Source: Burkholderiaceae bacterium
Lineage (GTDB): Bacteria; Pseudomonadota; Gammaproteobacteria; Burkholderiales; Burkholderiaceae_C
DNA: 64,000 nt
Direction: 5' to 3'
Assembly: GCA_019745555.1 (NCBI GenBank)
Contig: JAIESX010000020.1
Location: 1 to 64,000, forward strand
Under the pieces are notes generated by a model that was not told where the DNA came from, did not search any database, and was given only the letters and a program-made list of their open reading frames with translations. The translations under genes were made by a program, and so were the position numbers. Shown piece by piece: positions 8,292 to 15,322 of the stretch. How positions within the stretch are numbered: position 1 is the stretch's first letter; every line of letters begins with the position of its first letter.

Positions 8292-9365
8292 GTGCGGCGA
8301 TACTACGCGCTCTTCATGTCTGCCCTCGCCCCTGTACGCATCGCGGCCACCTTGCTGCTGGCCCTGGCCGCCGCCCTGCTCTGTGTCTGGCTGCGCGTGC
8401 CGCTGCCCTGGTTCATCGGCCCGCTGCTGGCTACCGCCATCGCTACGATGCTGCGCGCGCCCACGCTGAGTTCTGCGCCGCTGCGCAATGCCGGCCAGTG
8501 CACTATCGGCCTGGCGCTGGGCCTGTACTTCACGCCGGTCATGGGTGCGCTGGTGCTCGGCCTGTGGTGGGCCGTGGTGCTGGGCATTCTGTGGGCGTTG
8601 CTGCTGGGCTGGCTCTTCGGCTTGTGGCTGCAGCGCACGCAGGCGCGGCACCTGCCCGGGCTCAACCGGGCCACGACCTGGTTTGCCGGTGCCATCGGTG
8701 CGGCCTCGGAGATGACGCTGCTGTCCGAACGCGCCGGCGCGCGCACCGACCTCGTGGCCGCGGCGCACAGCCTGCGCCTGCTCGTCGTGGCGGTGCTGAT
8801 TCCTTTCGGCATGCAGTTCGCCGGCGTGCAGGGGGTGGACCTGGCGCTCACCACCCCGCTGGCCTTCGATGCCATGGGCCTGGGCTTGCTGGTCCTGCTG
8901 GCGGGCGCGAGTGCGCTGGCGCTGGAGCGGCTGGGCTATGCCAATCCCTGGTTCCTCGGGCCCATGGTGCTGGCCATGGTGCTGACGCTGGCGGGCCTCG
9001 AACTCACGGGCATTCCGTCGGTGCTGTCCAATACCGCGCAGCTGCTGATCGGCGTCAGCCTGGGCGTGCGCTTCACGCCAGCCTTCGTGCACACGGCACC
9101 GCGCTGGCTGGCCGCCGTGGCCGTGGGTACGTTGGTCATGATTGTGCTGAGTGCGGGCTTCGGCTGGCTGCTCTCGCTGGGCACCGGCCTGCACCCGGCC
9201 ACGCTGCTGCTCGGTACCTCGCCCGGCGGCATTGCCGAGATGTCCATCACCGCCAAGGTGCTGCAGCTGGGCGCGCCCGTGGTGACGGTGTTCCAGATCT
9301 GCCGGCTGTTTGCCGTGCTGCTGCTGGTCGATCCGCTGTACCGCCGCTTGCACGCCCGGCGTTGA
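8292..9365 (+). CDS. AbrB-family membrane protein (COG3180 type)
   Basis: A 357-residue protein with about ten hydrophobic helices arranged as two repeats of the AbrB-duplication unit. Each repeat has a proline-rich opening (RVPLPWFIGPLLATAIATML near residue 27 and YANPWFLGPMVLAMVLTLAG near residue 217) and the second ends with LLLGTSPGGIAEMSITAKVL near residue 305. The family is often mislabelled ammonia monooxygenase; E. coli AbrB affects aidB expression and the transported substrate is unknown. The GTG at 8292 gives the longest reading; the ATG at 8316 is an equally plausible start because neither has a clear ribosome site. Confidence 0.8.
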   Translation: MRRYYALFMSALAPVRIAATLLLALAAALLCVWLRVPLPWFIGPLLATAIATMLRAPTLSSAPLRNAGQCTIGLALGLYFTPVMGALVLGLWWAVVLGILWALLLGWLFGLWLQRTQARHLPGLNRATTWFAGAIGAASEMTLLSERAGARTDLVAAAHSLRLLVVAVLIPFGMQFAGVQGVDLALTTPLAFDAMGLGLLVLLAGASALALERLGYANPWFLGPMVLAMVLTLAGLELTGIPSVLSNTAQLLIGVSLGVRFTPAFVHTAPRWLAAVAVGTLVMIVLSAGFGWLLSLGTGLHPATLLLGTSPGGIAEMSITAKVLQLGAPVVTVFQICRLFAVLLLVDPLYRRLHARR

Positions 9366-9386
9366 GGTCGCGGCCCGCGACCGCGC

Positions 9387-10541
9387 TCAGTGCCGGAAGC
9401 GGTTGTCGCGCGAATAGATCGCCAGGTCCACCAGCTTGAGGCCGGCATGGTCGCCCGGCTGGTAGAGCAGGCGCAGGCCGTTGACGTCGAGTGCACCAAC
9501 CTTGAGGATGCCCTGCACGAAACTTTCGCGTGTGGGGCTGGGGCCGGCCAGGCGCAGCGCGGCCACCAAGGCCTTGGCGGTCAGATAGCCTTCCAGGCTG
9601 CCGTAGGAGAAGTCCACGCCCGGCTTGTGCCGCCGGAAGGCCTCCTGGTACTCGCGCGTGAGTTCGGTCTTGCGCTCCCAGGGGCTGGGCACCACCTGGG
9701 CGAAGAGCATGCCGTGCGCCAGCTCGCCCAGGTGGCGGGCCAGCTGGGTGGATCCGGAGTTCACGCCCATAAAAGGCGTGGGGTTGCCCAGGGCGCGGGT
9801 CTGGCGGATCAGCTTTTCGTAGAGGCCGGCGCTGCCGTGGTTGATCACGCCGTGCAGATTGGCCGAGGCGATGCGGCCGGCCATGGCGCTCAGCTGGGCG
9901 TCGCTGATGTCAGACTTGAAGGGCAGGTCCAGCACCAGCTCCAGGCCCAGCTCCTGGCAAAGGCGCCTGAAGTTCTCCAGGTGCTGCAGGCCGACGTCGG
10001 AGTCGGCGCGGAAGAAGGCCACGCGCTTGCCGCCGGTGTTGCGGATGTACTCCAGCAGCACGCGGAACTCGTCCCGGTGCTCGGCGCGCACCGGGAAGAC
10101 CAGGGGCTGGTGCGGCCGGCGCAACGTGGGCGAGCCGGCCATGGGGCCGAAGAAGGGCACCTGCAGCTCGGCGCTGGCCTTCATTACCGCCGTGGAGGGG
10201 CCGCCCTCGATGGAGCCGAAGAGGATGAAGACCTTGTGCTGCTCGATCAGCGCGCGGGCATTGGCCTCGGCCTGGCTGCTCTTGTTGTCGTCGTCCAGGG
10301 TCTTGAGCACGATCTGGCGGCCGTTCACGCCGCCTCTGGCGTTGACGTCCTGCAGGTGGGCGTGGATGCCGTCCATCACGGCCGTACCGTACTCGTTCCT
10401 GCCGCCTTGCAGGGTGATGTTCTGCCCGATCAGGATCTGTTTGGTGCTCACGCCCTGGGCCAGGGCCAGACCGGTCGTGGCCAGCAGCGCCAGGCTGGTG
10501 AGGTGGCGGCACAGGGAGAGCGTCAGGTGGCGTGAGGTCAT
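9387..10541 (-). CDS. ABC transporter periplasmic ligand-binding protein, LivK/Peripla_BP_6 type (orphan)
   Basis: A 384-residue secreted protein. A signal peptide ends near residue 28 (TTGLALAQ-GV). The mature part begins KQILIGQNITLQGGRNEYG and continues with ARGGVNGRQIVLKTLDDD near residue 70, typical of type I binding proteins for branched-chain amino acids, amides or aromatic acids. The second lobe carries GVINHGSAGLYEKLIRQ near residue 235 and FSYGSLEGYLTAKALV near residue 320. No permease or ATPase gene is nearby, so it either serves a transporter elsewhere or a signalling system. The ligand is unknown. Confidence 0.85.
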   Translation of the reverse strand: MTSRHLTLSLCRHLTSLALLATTGLALAQGVSTKQILIGQNITLQGGRNEYGTAVMDGIHAHLQDVNARGGVNGRQIVLKTLDDDNKSSQAEANARALIEQHKVFILFGSIEGGPSTAVMKASAELQVPFFGPMAGSPTLRRPHQPLVFPVRAEHRDEFRVLLEYIRNTGGKRVAFFRADSDVGLQHLENFRRLCQELGLELVLDLPFKSDISDAQLSAMAGRIASANLHGVINHGSAGLYEKLIRQTRALGNPTPFMGVNSGSTQLARHLGELAHGMLFAQVVPSPWERKTELTREYQEAFRRHKPGVDFSYGSLEGYLTAKALVAALRLAGPSPTRESFVQGILKVGALDVNGLRLLYQPGDHAGLKLVDLAIYSRDNRFRH

Positions 10542-10605
10542 GGTGCGGTACCGGGTGGTTCTCTATGTTTTCCACGCTATCCAGAAACCCGGGCGCCGTC
10601 CTTGC

Positions 10606-10665
10606 ACTAAGTCACACACCGTGCACGCAGCGGATCGGGCAAGGCCGATCCGTCAACTAAGTCAC
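10606..10665. repeat. Direct repeats ACTAAGTCAC flanking a perfect hairpin
   Basis: ACTAAGTCAC occurs at 10606-10615 and again at 10656-10665, fifty bases apart. Between them lies an 8-base perfect inverted repeat, CGGATCGG (10631-10638) and CCGATCCG (10645-10652), with loop GCAAGG. There is no T run, so it is not a standard terminator. The element sits between the stop of the DUF3567 gene and the start of the ABC binding-protein gene, both minus strand. Confidence 0.6.
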
Positions 10666-10679
10666 GTCGCTGCTCTGAG

Positions 10680-10967
10680 TCAGTGCACGTGGATTGGCGT
10701 GTGGGCCAGTTCGGCGTACTGCGCCAGGGTGTCTTCCACCTCTTCCTGGCTGGGTGTCGTGCGCTGCCACTCGGCCAGCCGTTGCTGGAAGAGTTCGGCC
10801 CAGGAGCCGTCGAGGTAGAGCTCCTTGCCCGAGCGCTTGTCCACGATCTCGAAGCCGTGGCGCAGCAGCACCGGCTTGCCGGCCTGCGCATCCTCGGCCG
10901 TGCCGTCCTCGGCCAGGGCCAGCAGGTGGTTCACGATGAAGGTGTCGGAGTCGTAAAGCGTGTTCAT
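10680..10967 (-). CDS. DUF3567 family protein
   Basis: A small soluble protein of 95 residues. It starts MNTLYDSDTFIVNHLL and contains RHGFEIVDKRSGKELYLDGSW followed by EEVEDTLAQYAELAHTPI; this is the DUF3567 pattern, a family I know only from Burkholderiales and relatives, with no assigned function. An in-frame ATG nine codons upstream (10994) is possible, but homologues I recall begin at the LYDSD motif. It precedes the orphan ABC binding protein on the same strand; the two are separated by a hairpin with flanking direct repeats. Confidence 0.75.
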   Translation of the reverse strand: MNTLYDSDTFIVNHLLALAEDGTAEDAQAGKPVLLRHGFEIVDKRSGKELYLDGSWAELFQQRLAEWQRTTPSQEEVEDTLAQYAELAHTPIHVH

Positions 10968-11026
10968 GGGCGAGTCCAGGGTGACGCCCTGCATCTGGTG
11001 CCGCCCGCACCGATTTCAAGCCGGCC

Positions 11027-12028
11027 TCAGGGCGCCTCGCTGCTGCGCCACTGCTGGTCGATGTAGTCGCCGCTGGCCTGTGTGAGGCGGATGCGCGCGG
11101 GCAGCCAGTTCAGCGCCGGTGCCAGCCAGACCTCCACGCGCAGCTCGTCCTTGCCTTCGACCACGCGGCTGAGCTTGCGTGCGCGCACTTCGCCGCCGGC
11201 CAGGCTCAGGGTCTCTTCCTCGCCCACGACGAAACGCCAGAAATCGACGCTGTGCGGGCCGACCACCTGCAGCACCAGTTCGCTCGCCACAGGCTCGGCG
11301 GCGGAGCGGCTGGCCATCAGGCTGGCGAGCTGCACGAAGACGCTGAGCTGGTCCTGGGCGCCGGGCTGCAGCGCCGCATCCGGTGCACCGACGCTGAAGC
11401 GCGCCAGCGCCCGCTCGTGGTCCAGCTCGCTCACGCGCTCACGGCGTGAACGGTCGCTGAAGCGCAGCGCTTGCAGACCCGCGGGCGTGATGCGTCCGCG
11501 GCTGTGCTGCACGCGCGTGCCCAGCAGGAAGGCGCCCACCTCGAGCCGTGCCTCGTAGTCCCGGCCGTCATGGACCCAGAGCAGCTCGCCGCTGGCCTGG
11601 TAGGCCATGCTTTTGACCTCGCCCTGGATGCCGTACTTCAGGCGCATGGAGCCGGGGATGGTGGCGGGTGTCGGCTCGGGTTCGGCCGGTGGTGCCACAG
11701 GTTCAGGCTCGGCCTTGGCCACTGCAGGAGGCGCCTCGGGCGTCGTCACCGGCGCAGGGGCTTCGGTCACGGGTTCGGGCGGCGGCAACTCGGGCGGTAC
11801 GGGCGGCACGGGTAGCGACGCCGGGGCAGGGCGGGGGCGCCGGGGCTTTCTTGCGGCTTGGGGCGGCGTCGGCGCTGGCGGCGCGGCAGCGAGGGCGTAG
11901 ACCAGGGGCTGGGCGATGGTGCTGGTGTAAGGCGCCTGCACGCGCGGGCCGAACAGCGCCAGCAAAAGCAGATGCACGCCCAGGGCCAGCAGAGCGCACA
12001 GCAGCAGTCGACGCCAGGGGTGGGGCAT
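11027..12028 (-). CDS. DUF3108 domain protein with N-terminal anchor and proline-rich linker
   Basis: A 333-residue envelope protein. Residues about 8-28 form one hydrophobic anchor (LLLCALLALGVHLLLLALFG); residues about 48-125 are a Pro/Ala/Glu-rich low-complexity linker, which resembles the TonB periplasmic spacer; the rest is a DUF3108-type beta domain starting GSMRLKYGIQGEVKSMAYQASGELLW and ending near ARIRLTQASGDYIDQQ. DUF3108 proteins are periplasmic and their function is unknown. The stop of the upstream IclR gene is 2 bases before this ATG, so the two are co-transcribed or share an end. Confidence 0.8.
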   Translation of the reverse strand: MPHPWRRLLLCALLALGVHLLLLALFGPRVQAPYTSTIAQPLVYALAAAPPAPTPPQAARKPRRPRPAPASLPVPPVPPELPPPEPVTEAPAPVTTPEAPPAVAKAEPEPVAPPAEPEPTPATIPGSMRLKYGIQGEVKSMAYQASGELLWVHDGRDYEARLEVGAFLLGTRVQHSRGRITPAGLQALRFSDRSRRERVSELDHERALARFSVGAPDAALQPGAQDQLSVFVQLASLMASRSAAEPVASELVLQVVGPHSVDFWRFVVGEEETLSLAGGEVRARKLSRVVEGKDELRVEVWLAPALNWLPARIRLTQASGDYIDQQWRSSEAP

Positions 12029-12030
12029 GG

Positions 12031-12810
12031 TCAGTCGCTGTGGCCGAGGTCGCGCGAGAGCTGGCGTGCCGCCTGGCCCAGGGCCGTGGCCACGGCGCCG
12101 TCCCAGTCCGTGTCGAAGGTGGCGATCGAGCCCATGGCCACGATGCCCAGCACCAGATGGCCGTCGAAATCGAAGACCGGCGCACAGAAGCCGGCGATGC
12201 CGGGCAGCAGCGTGTCCACCACGCGCGCCAGACCACGCGCTCGCACATCGTCCAGCAGCGCCTTGAGTTCGGCCTGCGTGCGCGGCAGGTCCGTGCGGCC
12301 GAGTTGACGTGCGCGGGCGAGCTCGGCGCGCAGCAGCGGCGCGATGGCCTCGCGCGAGACATGGGCCGCGAAGCAGCGCCCGGTGGCCGAGGACAGCAGG
12401 GGCATGACGTCGCCCAGGCGCAGGTTCACGGTGACGGCCTCGGGCGACTCTTCCCAGTGCACGATGGTCGGGCCGTGGTTGCCCCAGACGGCCAGCGCTA
12501 GCGTGTGCCCGATCTGCGGCATCAGCGCGGGCAGGCGCTCACGCGCCAGCTTCACGGCATCGAGCCGCGTGATGGCCGCCAGGCCCATGCGCAGCGCGGC
12601 CGGGCCCAGGTCGTAGCGTGCGCTGGCCGCGTCCTGGCTCACCAGGCCCAGGCGCTGGAAGCTCACGAGGTAGCGGTGGGCCTTGGCCGCGCTCATGCTG
12701 GCGGCGGCGGCCAGGTCGCGCAGCATCAGCGGGCCGCGTGCACGTGCCAGTGCTTCCAGCAGGGCGTAGCCCACCTCGACGGACTGGATGCCTGCGCGTG
12801 TCTTGTCCAT
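12031..12810 (-). CDS. IclR-family transcriptional regulator
   Basis: A 259-residue regulator. The N-terminal winged helix (SVEVGYALLEALARARGPLMLRDLAAAASMSAAKAHRYL, residues 10-48, split here as two stretches) is followed by the IclR effector domain with TLALAVWGNHGPTIVHWEE near residue 113 and LLSSATGRCFAAHVS near residue 145. It is divergent from the FAH-family gene at 12884 with 73 bases between them, the usual arrangement for an IclR protein controlling a neighbouring catabolic gene. The effector is unknown. The next gene on its strand, a DUF3108 protein, starts 2 bases after its stop. Confidence 0.9.
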   Translation of the reverse strand: MDKTRAGIQSVEVGYALLEALARARGPLMLRDLAAAASMSAAKAHRYLVSFQRLGLVSQDAASARYDLGPAALRMGLAAITRLDAVKLARERLPALMPQIGHTLALAVWGNHGPTIVHWEESPEAVTVNLRLGDVMPLLSSATGRCFAAHVSREAIAPLLRAELARARQLGRTDLPRTQAELKALLDDVRARGLARVVDTLLPGIAGFCAPVFDFDGHLVLGIVAMGSIATFDTDWDGAVATALGQAARQLSRDLGHSD

Positions 12811-12883
12811 GGTGTAATAAAAGACTCTTGGTTTCGCCCGGCGAAACCGCCTGAACGATCAGCAAACACACACTCACACGTCG

Positions 12884-13894
12884 ATGAAGCTTGCCACCTA
12901 CAAGGACGGTTCGCGCGACGGCCAATTGGTCGTCGTCTCACGCGATCTGAGCACGGCGCATTATGCGACCGGCATCGCCCAGCACCTGCAGCAGGTGCTG
13001 GATGACTGGAACTTCCTCTCGCCCCAGCTGCAGGATCTCTACGTCACGCTCAACCAGGGCAAGGCGCGTCACGCCTTCCCCTTTGATCCCAAGATGTGCA
13101 TGGCGCCGCTGCCGCGCGCCTACCAGTGGGCCGACGGCTCGGCCTACATCAACCACGTCGAGCTGGTACGCCTGGCGCGCAAGTCCGAGGTGCCGGCCAG
13201 CTTCTACACCGACCCGCTGATGTACCAGGGCGGCAGCGATGACTTCCTCGGCCCCTGCGACGATGTGGTGTGTGTCAGCGAGACGCACGGCATCGACTTC
13301 GAGGCCGAGGTGGCCGTGGTCACGGCCGACGTGCCCATGGGCGCCGGCCCCGAGCAGGCCATCGACGGCATCCGCCTGCTCATGATCGCCAACGACGTGA
13401 GCCTGCGCAATCTCATCCCCGACGAGCTGGCCAAGGGCTTTGGCTTCCTGCAGAGCAAGCCCGCCACCGCCTTCGGTCCCGTGGCCGTCACACCCGATGA
13501 GCTGGGTGAGGCCTGGCAGGGCGGCCGTGTGCACCTCACGCTGCAGAGCGTGTGGAACGGCCGCACCGTGGGCATGTGCGAGGCCGGCGAGGAGATGACC
13601 TTCCACTTCGGCCAGCTGATCGCCCATCTGGCCAAGACGCGCAATGTGCGCGCCGGCAGCATCATCGGCTCGGGCACGGTGAGCAACCGCGCCACCGAGG
13701 TGAACGGCAGGAAGGAATGGAGCAAGGGCTACAGCTGCATCGCCGAGAAGCGCGCCATCGAGACCATCCTCGACGGCCAGCCCGTCACCGATTACATGAA
13801 GTTCGGCGACACCATCCGCATCGAGATGAAGGGCAAGGACGGCCAGTCCGTCTTCGGCGCCATCGAACAGAAGATCGCGTCGCTGGCTGGCTGA
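12884..13894 (+). CDS. Fumarylacetoacetate hydrolase family protein (long form)
   Basis: A 336-residue enzyme of the FAH superfamily. The metal-binding acidic residues lie in GIDFEAEVAVVTADV near residue 143, with a conserved NDVSLRNLIPDELAKGFGF segment near residue 177 and KPATAFGPVAVTPDELG near residue 200. SIIGSGTVSNR near residue 262 is the C-terminal active-site strand. Members hydrolyse C-C bonds of acylpyruvates or decarboxylate oxaloacetate; the closest annotated group is fumarylacetoacetase-like. It is divergent from an IclR regulator, which probably controls it. A strong hairpin terminator follows 20 bases after the stop. Confidence 0.88.
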   Translation: MKLATYKDGSRDGQLVVVSRDLSTAHYATGIAQHLQQVLDDWNFLSPQLQDLYVTLNQGKARHAFPFDPKMCMAPLPRAYQWADGSAYINHVELVRLARKSEVPASFYTDPLMYQGGSDDFLGPCDDVVCVSETHGIDFEAEVAVVTADVPMGAGPEQAIDGIRLLMIANDVSLRNLIPDELAKGFGFLQSKPATAFGPVAVTPDELGEAWQGGRVHLTLQSVWNGRTVGMCEAGEEMTFHFGQLIAHLAKTRNVRAGSIIGSGTVSNRATEVNGRKEWSKGYSCIAEKRAIETILDGQPVTDYMKFGDTIRIEMKGKDGQSVFGAIEQKIASLAG

Positions 13895-13914
13895 GCCACG
13901 CCGCTGCGGCAAGA

Positions 13915-13940
13915 AAAAGGCGCTCCGTGGAGCGCCTTTT
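13915..13940. terminator. Bidirectional rho-independent terminator
   Basis: AAAAGGCGCTCC and GGAGCGCCTTTT form a perfect 12-base inverted repeat around a two-base centre, flanked by A and T runs, so it can end transcripts from both sides: the FAH gene on the plus strand and the DksA/baeRF-like pair on the minus strand. Confidence 0.92.
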
Positions 13941-13962
13941 CTTCTTCTGCACGGACAGGCTC

Positions 13963-14367
13963 TCAGGCCTGGCCCTGCATGCGGTCGTACTTCAGGAAGT
14001 ACTGCCTGGCCATGGCCACGAGCTGGCCGTCGCTCGGGTGATCGCTGGAGATCACGTCCACGATGGCCTTGTCGATGTCCTTGTCGTGGCGCGCGCAATG
14101 GGCCTTGAACTCGTCCTTGGCCTGGGCCGGGCCCGTAACCAGGATCTCGTGCACGCCCTTGAGCGACTCGGCGATCGCGTGGTAGTACTCCTCGTCGCCG
14201 TTCTTCGGGCTGTGCGGGGTCTTGGGCAGGTCGCCCCGGCCCGGCGCACCGCCAGCCTTGTGGGTGCTGCGCGACTTGATCTTCTGCGCCGCGATGTGTT
14301 CACGGTCGAAAAGGATGACGTGGGCTTCGCTGCGGTCGAGCCAGACGATGGCGTGGAAGGTGCTCAT
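13963..14367 (-). CDS. Small baeRF / translational machinery-like protein
   Basis: A 134-residue soluble protein beginning MSTFHAIVWLDRSEAHVILF and containing HEILVTGPAQAKDEFKAHC and VISSDHPSDGQLVAMARQYF. Similar proteins in related genomes are labelled translational machinery protein and resemble the bacterial release-factor-like (eRF1/Pelota domain) group; I have no direct functional evidence. The ATG is chosen for its AGGAG ribosome site, against a longer frame running into the dksA-like gene. It lies 37 bases downstream of that gene, on the same strand, and is closed by the bidirectional terminator, so the two form a short stress-type operon. Confidence 0.65.
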   Translation of the reverse strand: MSTFHAIVWLDRSEAHVILFDREHIAAQKIKSRSTHKAGGAPGRGDLPKTPHSPKNGDEEYYHAIAESLKGVHEILVTGPAQAKDEFKAHCARHDKDIDKAIVDVISSDHPSDGQLVAMARQYFLKYDRMQGQA

Positions 14368-14404
14368 GCGGGGGGTCTCCTGGTTGGATCGATGAAATGA
14401 GGGG

Positions 14405-14773
14405 TCAGCGACGTGCGTGTTCCAGCCGGTCCTGGCAGACGATGCAACGCGGCGTCTCGGGGGCGGCCTGCAGGCGTGCGTCCGGAATCTCCGTGCCACA
14501 GTCGGTGCAGACACCGTAGTCGCCCGTCTCGATGCGCTGCAGCGCCGCGTCGATGGCGTCGAGCTCGGCGCTCTCACGCGCATCGAGCGTGAACTCCAGG
14601 CCTCGCTCGCTTTCCATCTGCGCGCGCGAGTCGGGCTCGCGTTCGCCGAAGTGGGCGGCCGAGGCCTCGGCGCGTCCGACCTGGCCGCCGCGCAGGCTGG
14701 CGAGCAGGCTCAGCAGGGTTGCGCGCTGCGCTTGCAGCTGCTGCTTGTAAGTTGCGGTGTTGCGGGTGCTCAT
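14405..14773 (-). CDS. DksA/TraR-family C4 zinc-finger protein
   Basis: A 122-residue protein with an N-terminal coiled-coil (LQAQRATLLSLLASLRG onwards) and a C-terminal zinc finger, CTDCG at residues about 88-92 and CIVC about 17 residues later. The finger has all four cysteines. DksA-type proteins enter the RNA polymerase secondary channel and modulate transcription; this short form is not the housekeeping DksA by length and context. An AGGAG precedes the ATG. An FNR-type box lies 50-63 bases upstream, suggesting induction at low oxygen. It leads a two-gene operon with the baeRF-like gene. Confidence 0.85.
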   Translation of the reverse strand: MSTRNTATYKQQLQAQRATLLSLLASLRGGQVGRAEASAAHFGEREPDSRAQMESERGLEFTLDARESAELDAIDAALQRIETGDYGVCTDCGTEIPDARLQAAPETPRCIVCQDRLEHARR

Positions 14774-14822
14774 GAGTGATCTCCTGACAGACCCATCATG
14801 CGCCTGCGGCCCGGGGTCGTCT

Positions 14823-14836
14823 TTGATGCAAGTCAA
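14823..14836. promoter_or_regulatory. FNR/ANR-type box upstream of the DksA-like gene
   Basis: TTGATGCAAGTCAA matches the FNR-family pattern TTGAT-N4-ATCAA with one mismatch. Reading leftwards, CATGAT at 14795-14800 could be a -10 element; that would put the centre of the box about 41 bases upstream of the start point, the standard class II activator position. It lies between the divergent dksA-like and DUF2946 genes, and the left-hand gene fits better by distance. Confidence 0.6.
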
Positions 14837-14891
14837 GCCGCGCAGCCGGCCGCCGCCAGCCCGTGCGCAGGGCTCGGCGATAATGCCGGCC

Positions 14892-15248
14892 ATGCAAGCC
14901 CTGCGCCACGCCCGTTTCCTCGCCCGCCTCGTGCTGGCCTGGTTCGTGCTGTCGCTGGGCGTGGCCATCGCCACGCCCCTGGTGCAGCCGCAGTCCCTGG
15001 AGCTGATCTGTGCCACGGGTGGCGCGATGAAGCTCATCGTCAAGAACGCCGACGGCACGGCGCAGGAACGCGGCCACACGCTGGACTGCCCCCTGTGCGC
15101 CACCGTGGCCGCACCGCTGCCGGTGCTCACGCCGGTGGTGTTCGCACCCTCGTCACTGGCCCACGCGCTGCAGCCCGTGGCCGCAGCTCATATCGCGGCC
15201 CGCACGGCGGCGCCGCTGCCGCCACGCGGCCCACCCACGCTCTCCTGA
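14892..15248 (+). CDS. DUF2946 family protein
   Basis: A 118-residue exported or membrane-anchored protein. A hydrophobic segment at residues about 12-28 (LVLAWFVLSLGVAIATP) acts as signal or anchor. Conserved features are ELICATGGAMKLIV near residue 39 and the cysteine pair in LDCPLC near residue 62. DUF2946 genes are regularly found beside copper-handling genes. Here a TonB receptor, YcnI and PCuAC genes follow on the same strand, so a role in copper uptake or delivery is likely. An ATG nine bases upstream (14883) is an alternative start. Confidence 0.75.
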   Translation: MQALRHARFLARLVLAWFVLSLGVAIATPLVQPQSLELICATGGAMKLIVKNADGTAQERGHTLDCPLCATVAAPLPVLTPVVFAPSSLAHALQPVAAAHIAARTAAPLPPRGPPTLS

Positions 15249-15322
15249 TCCATCCCGCACAGCCTGCCTGAGCGCCCGCGCGCAGGCCCGGCTGCCTGTT
15301 TCGATGTTTCCGGAGCGTTTCC

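Noticed and set aside
10631-10652. Hairpin as a rho-independent terminator for the DUF3567 gene
   Set aside because: The stem is strong but no T run follows on either strand.
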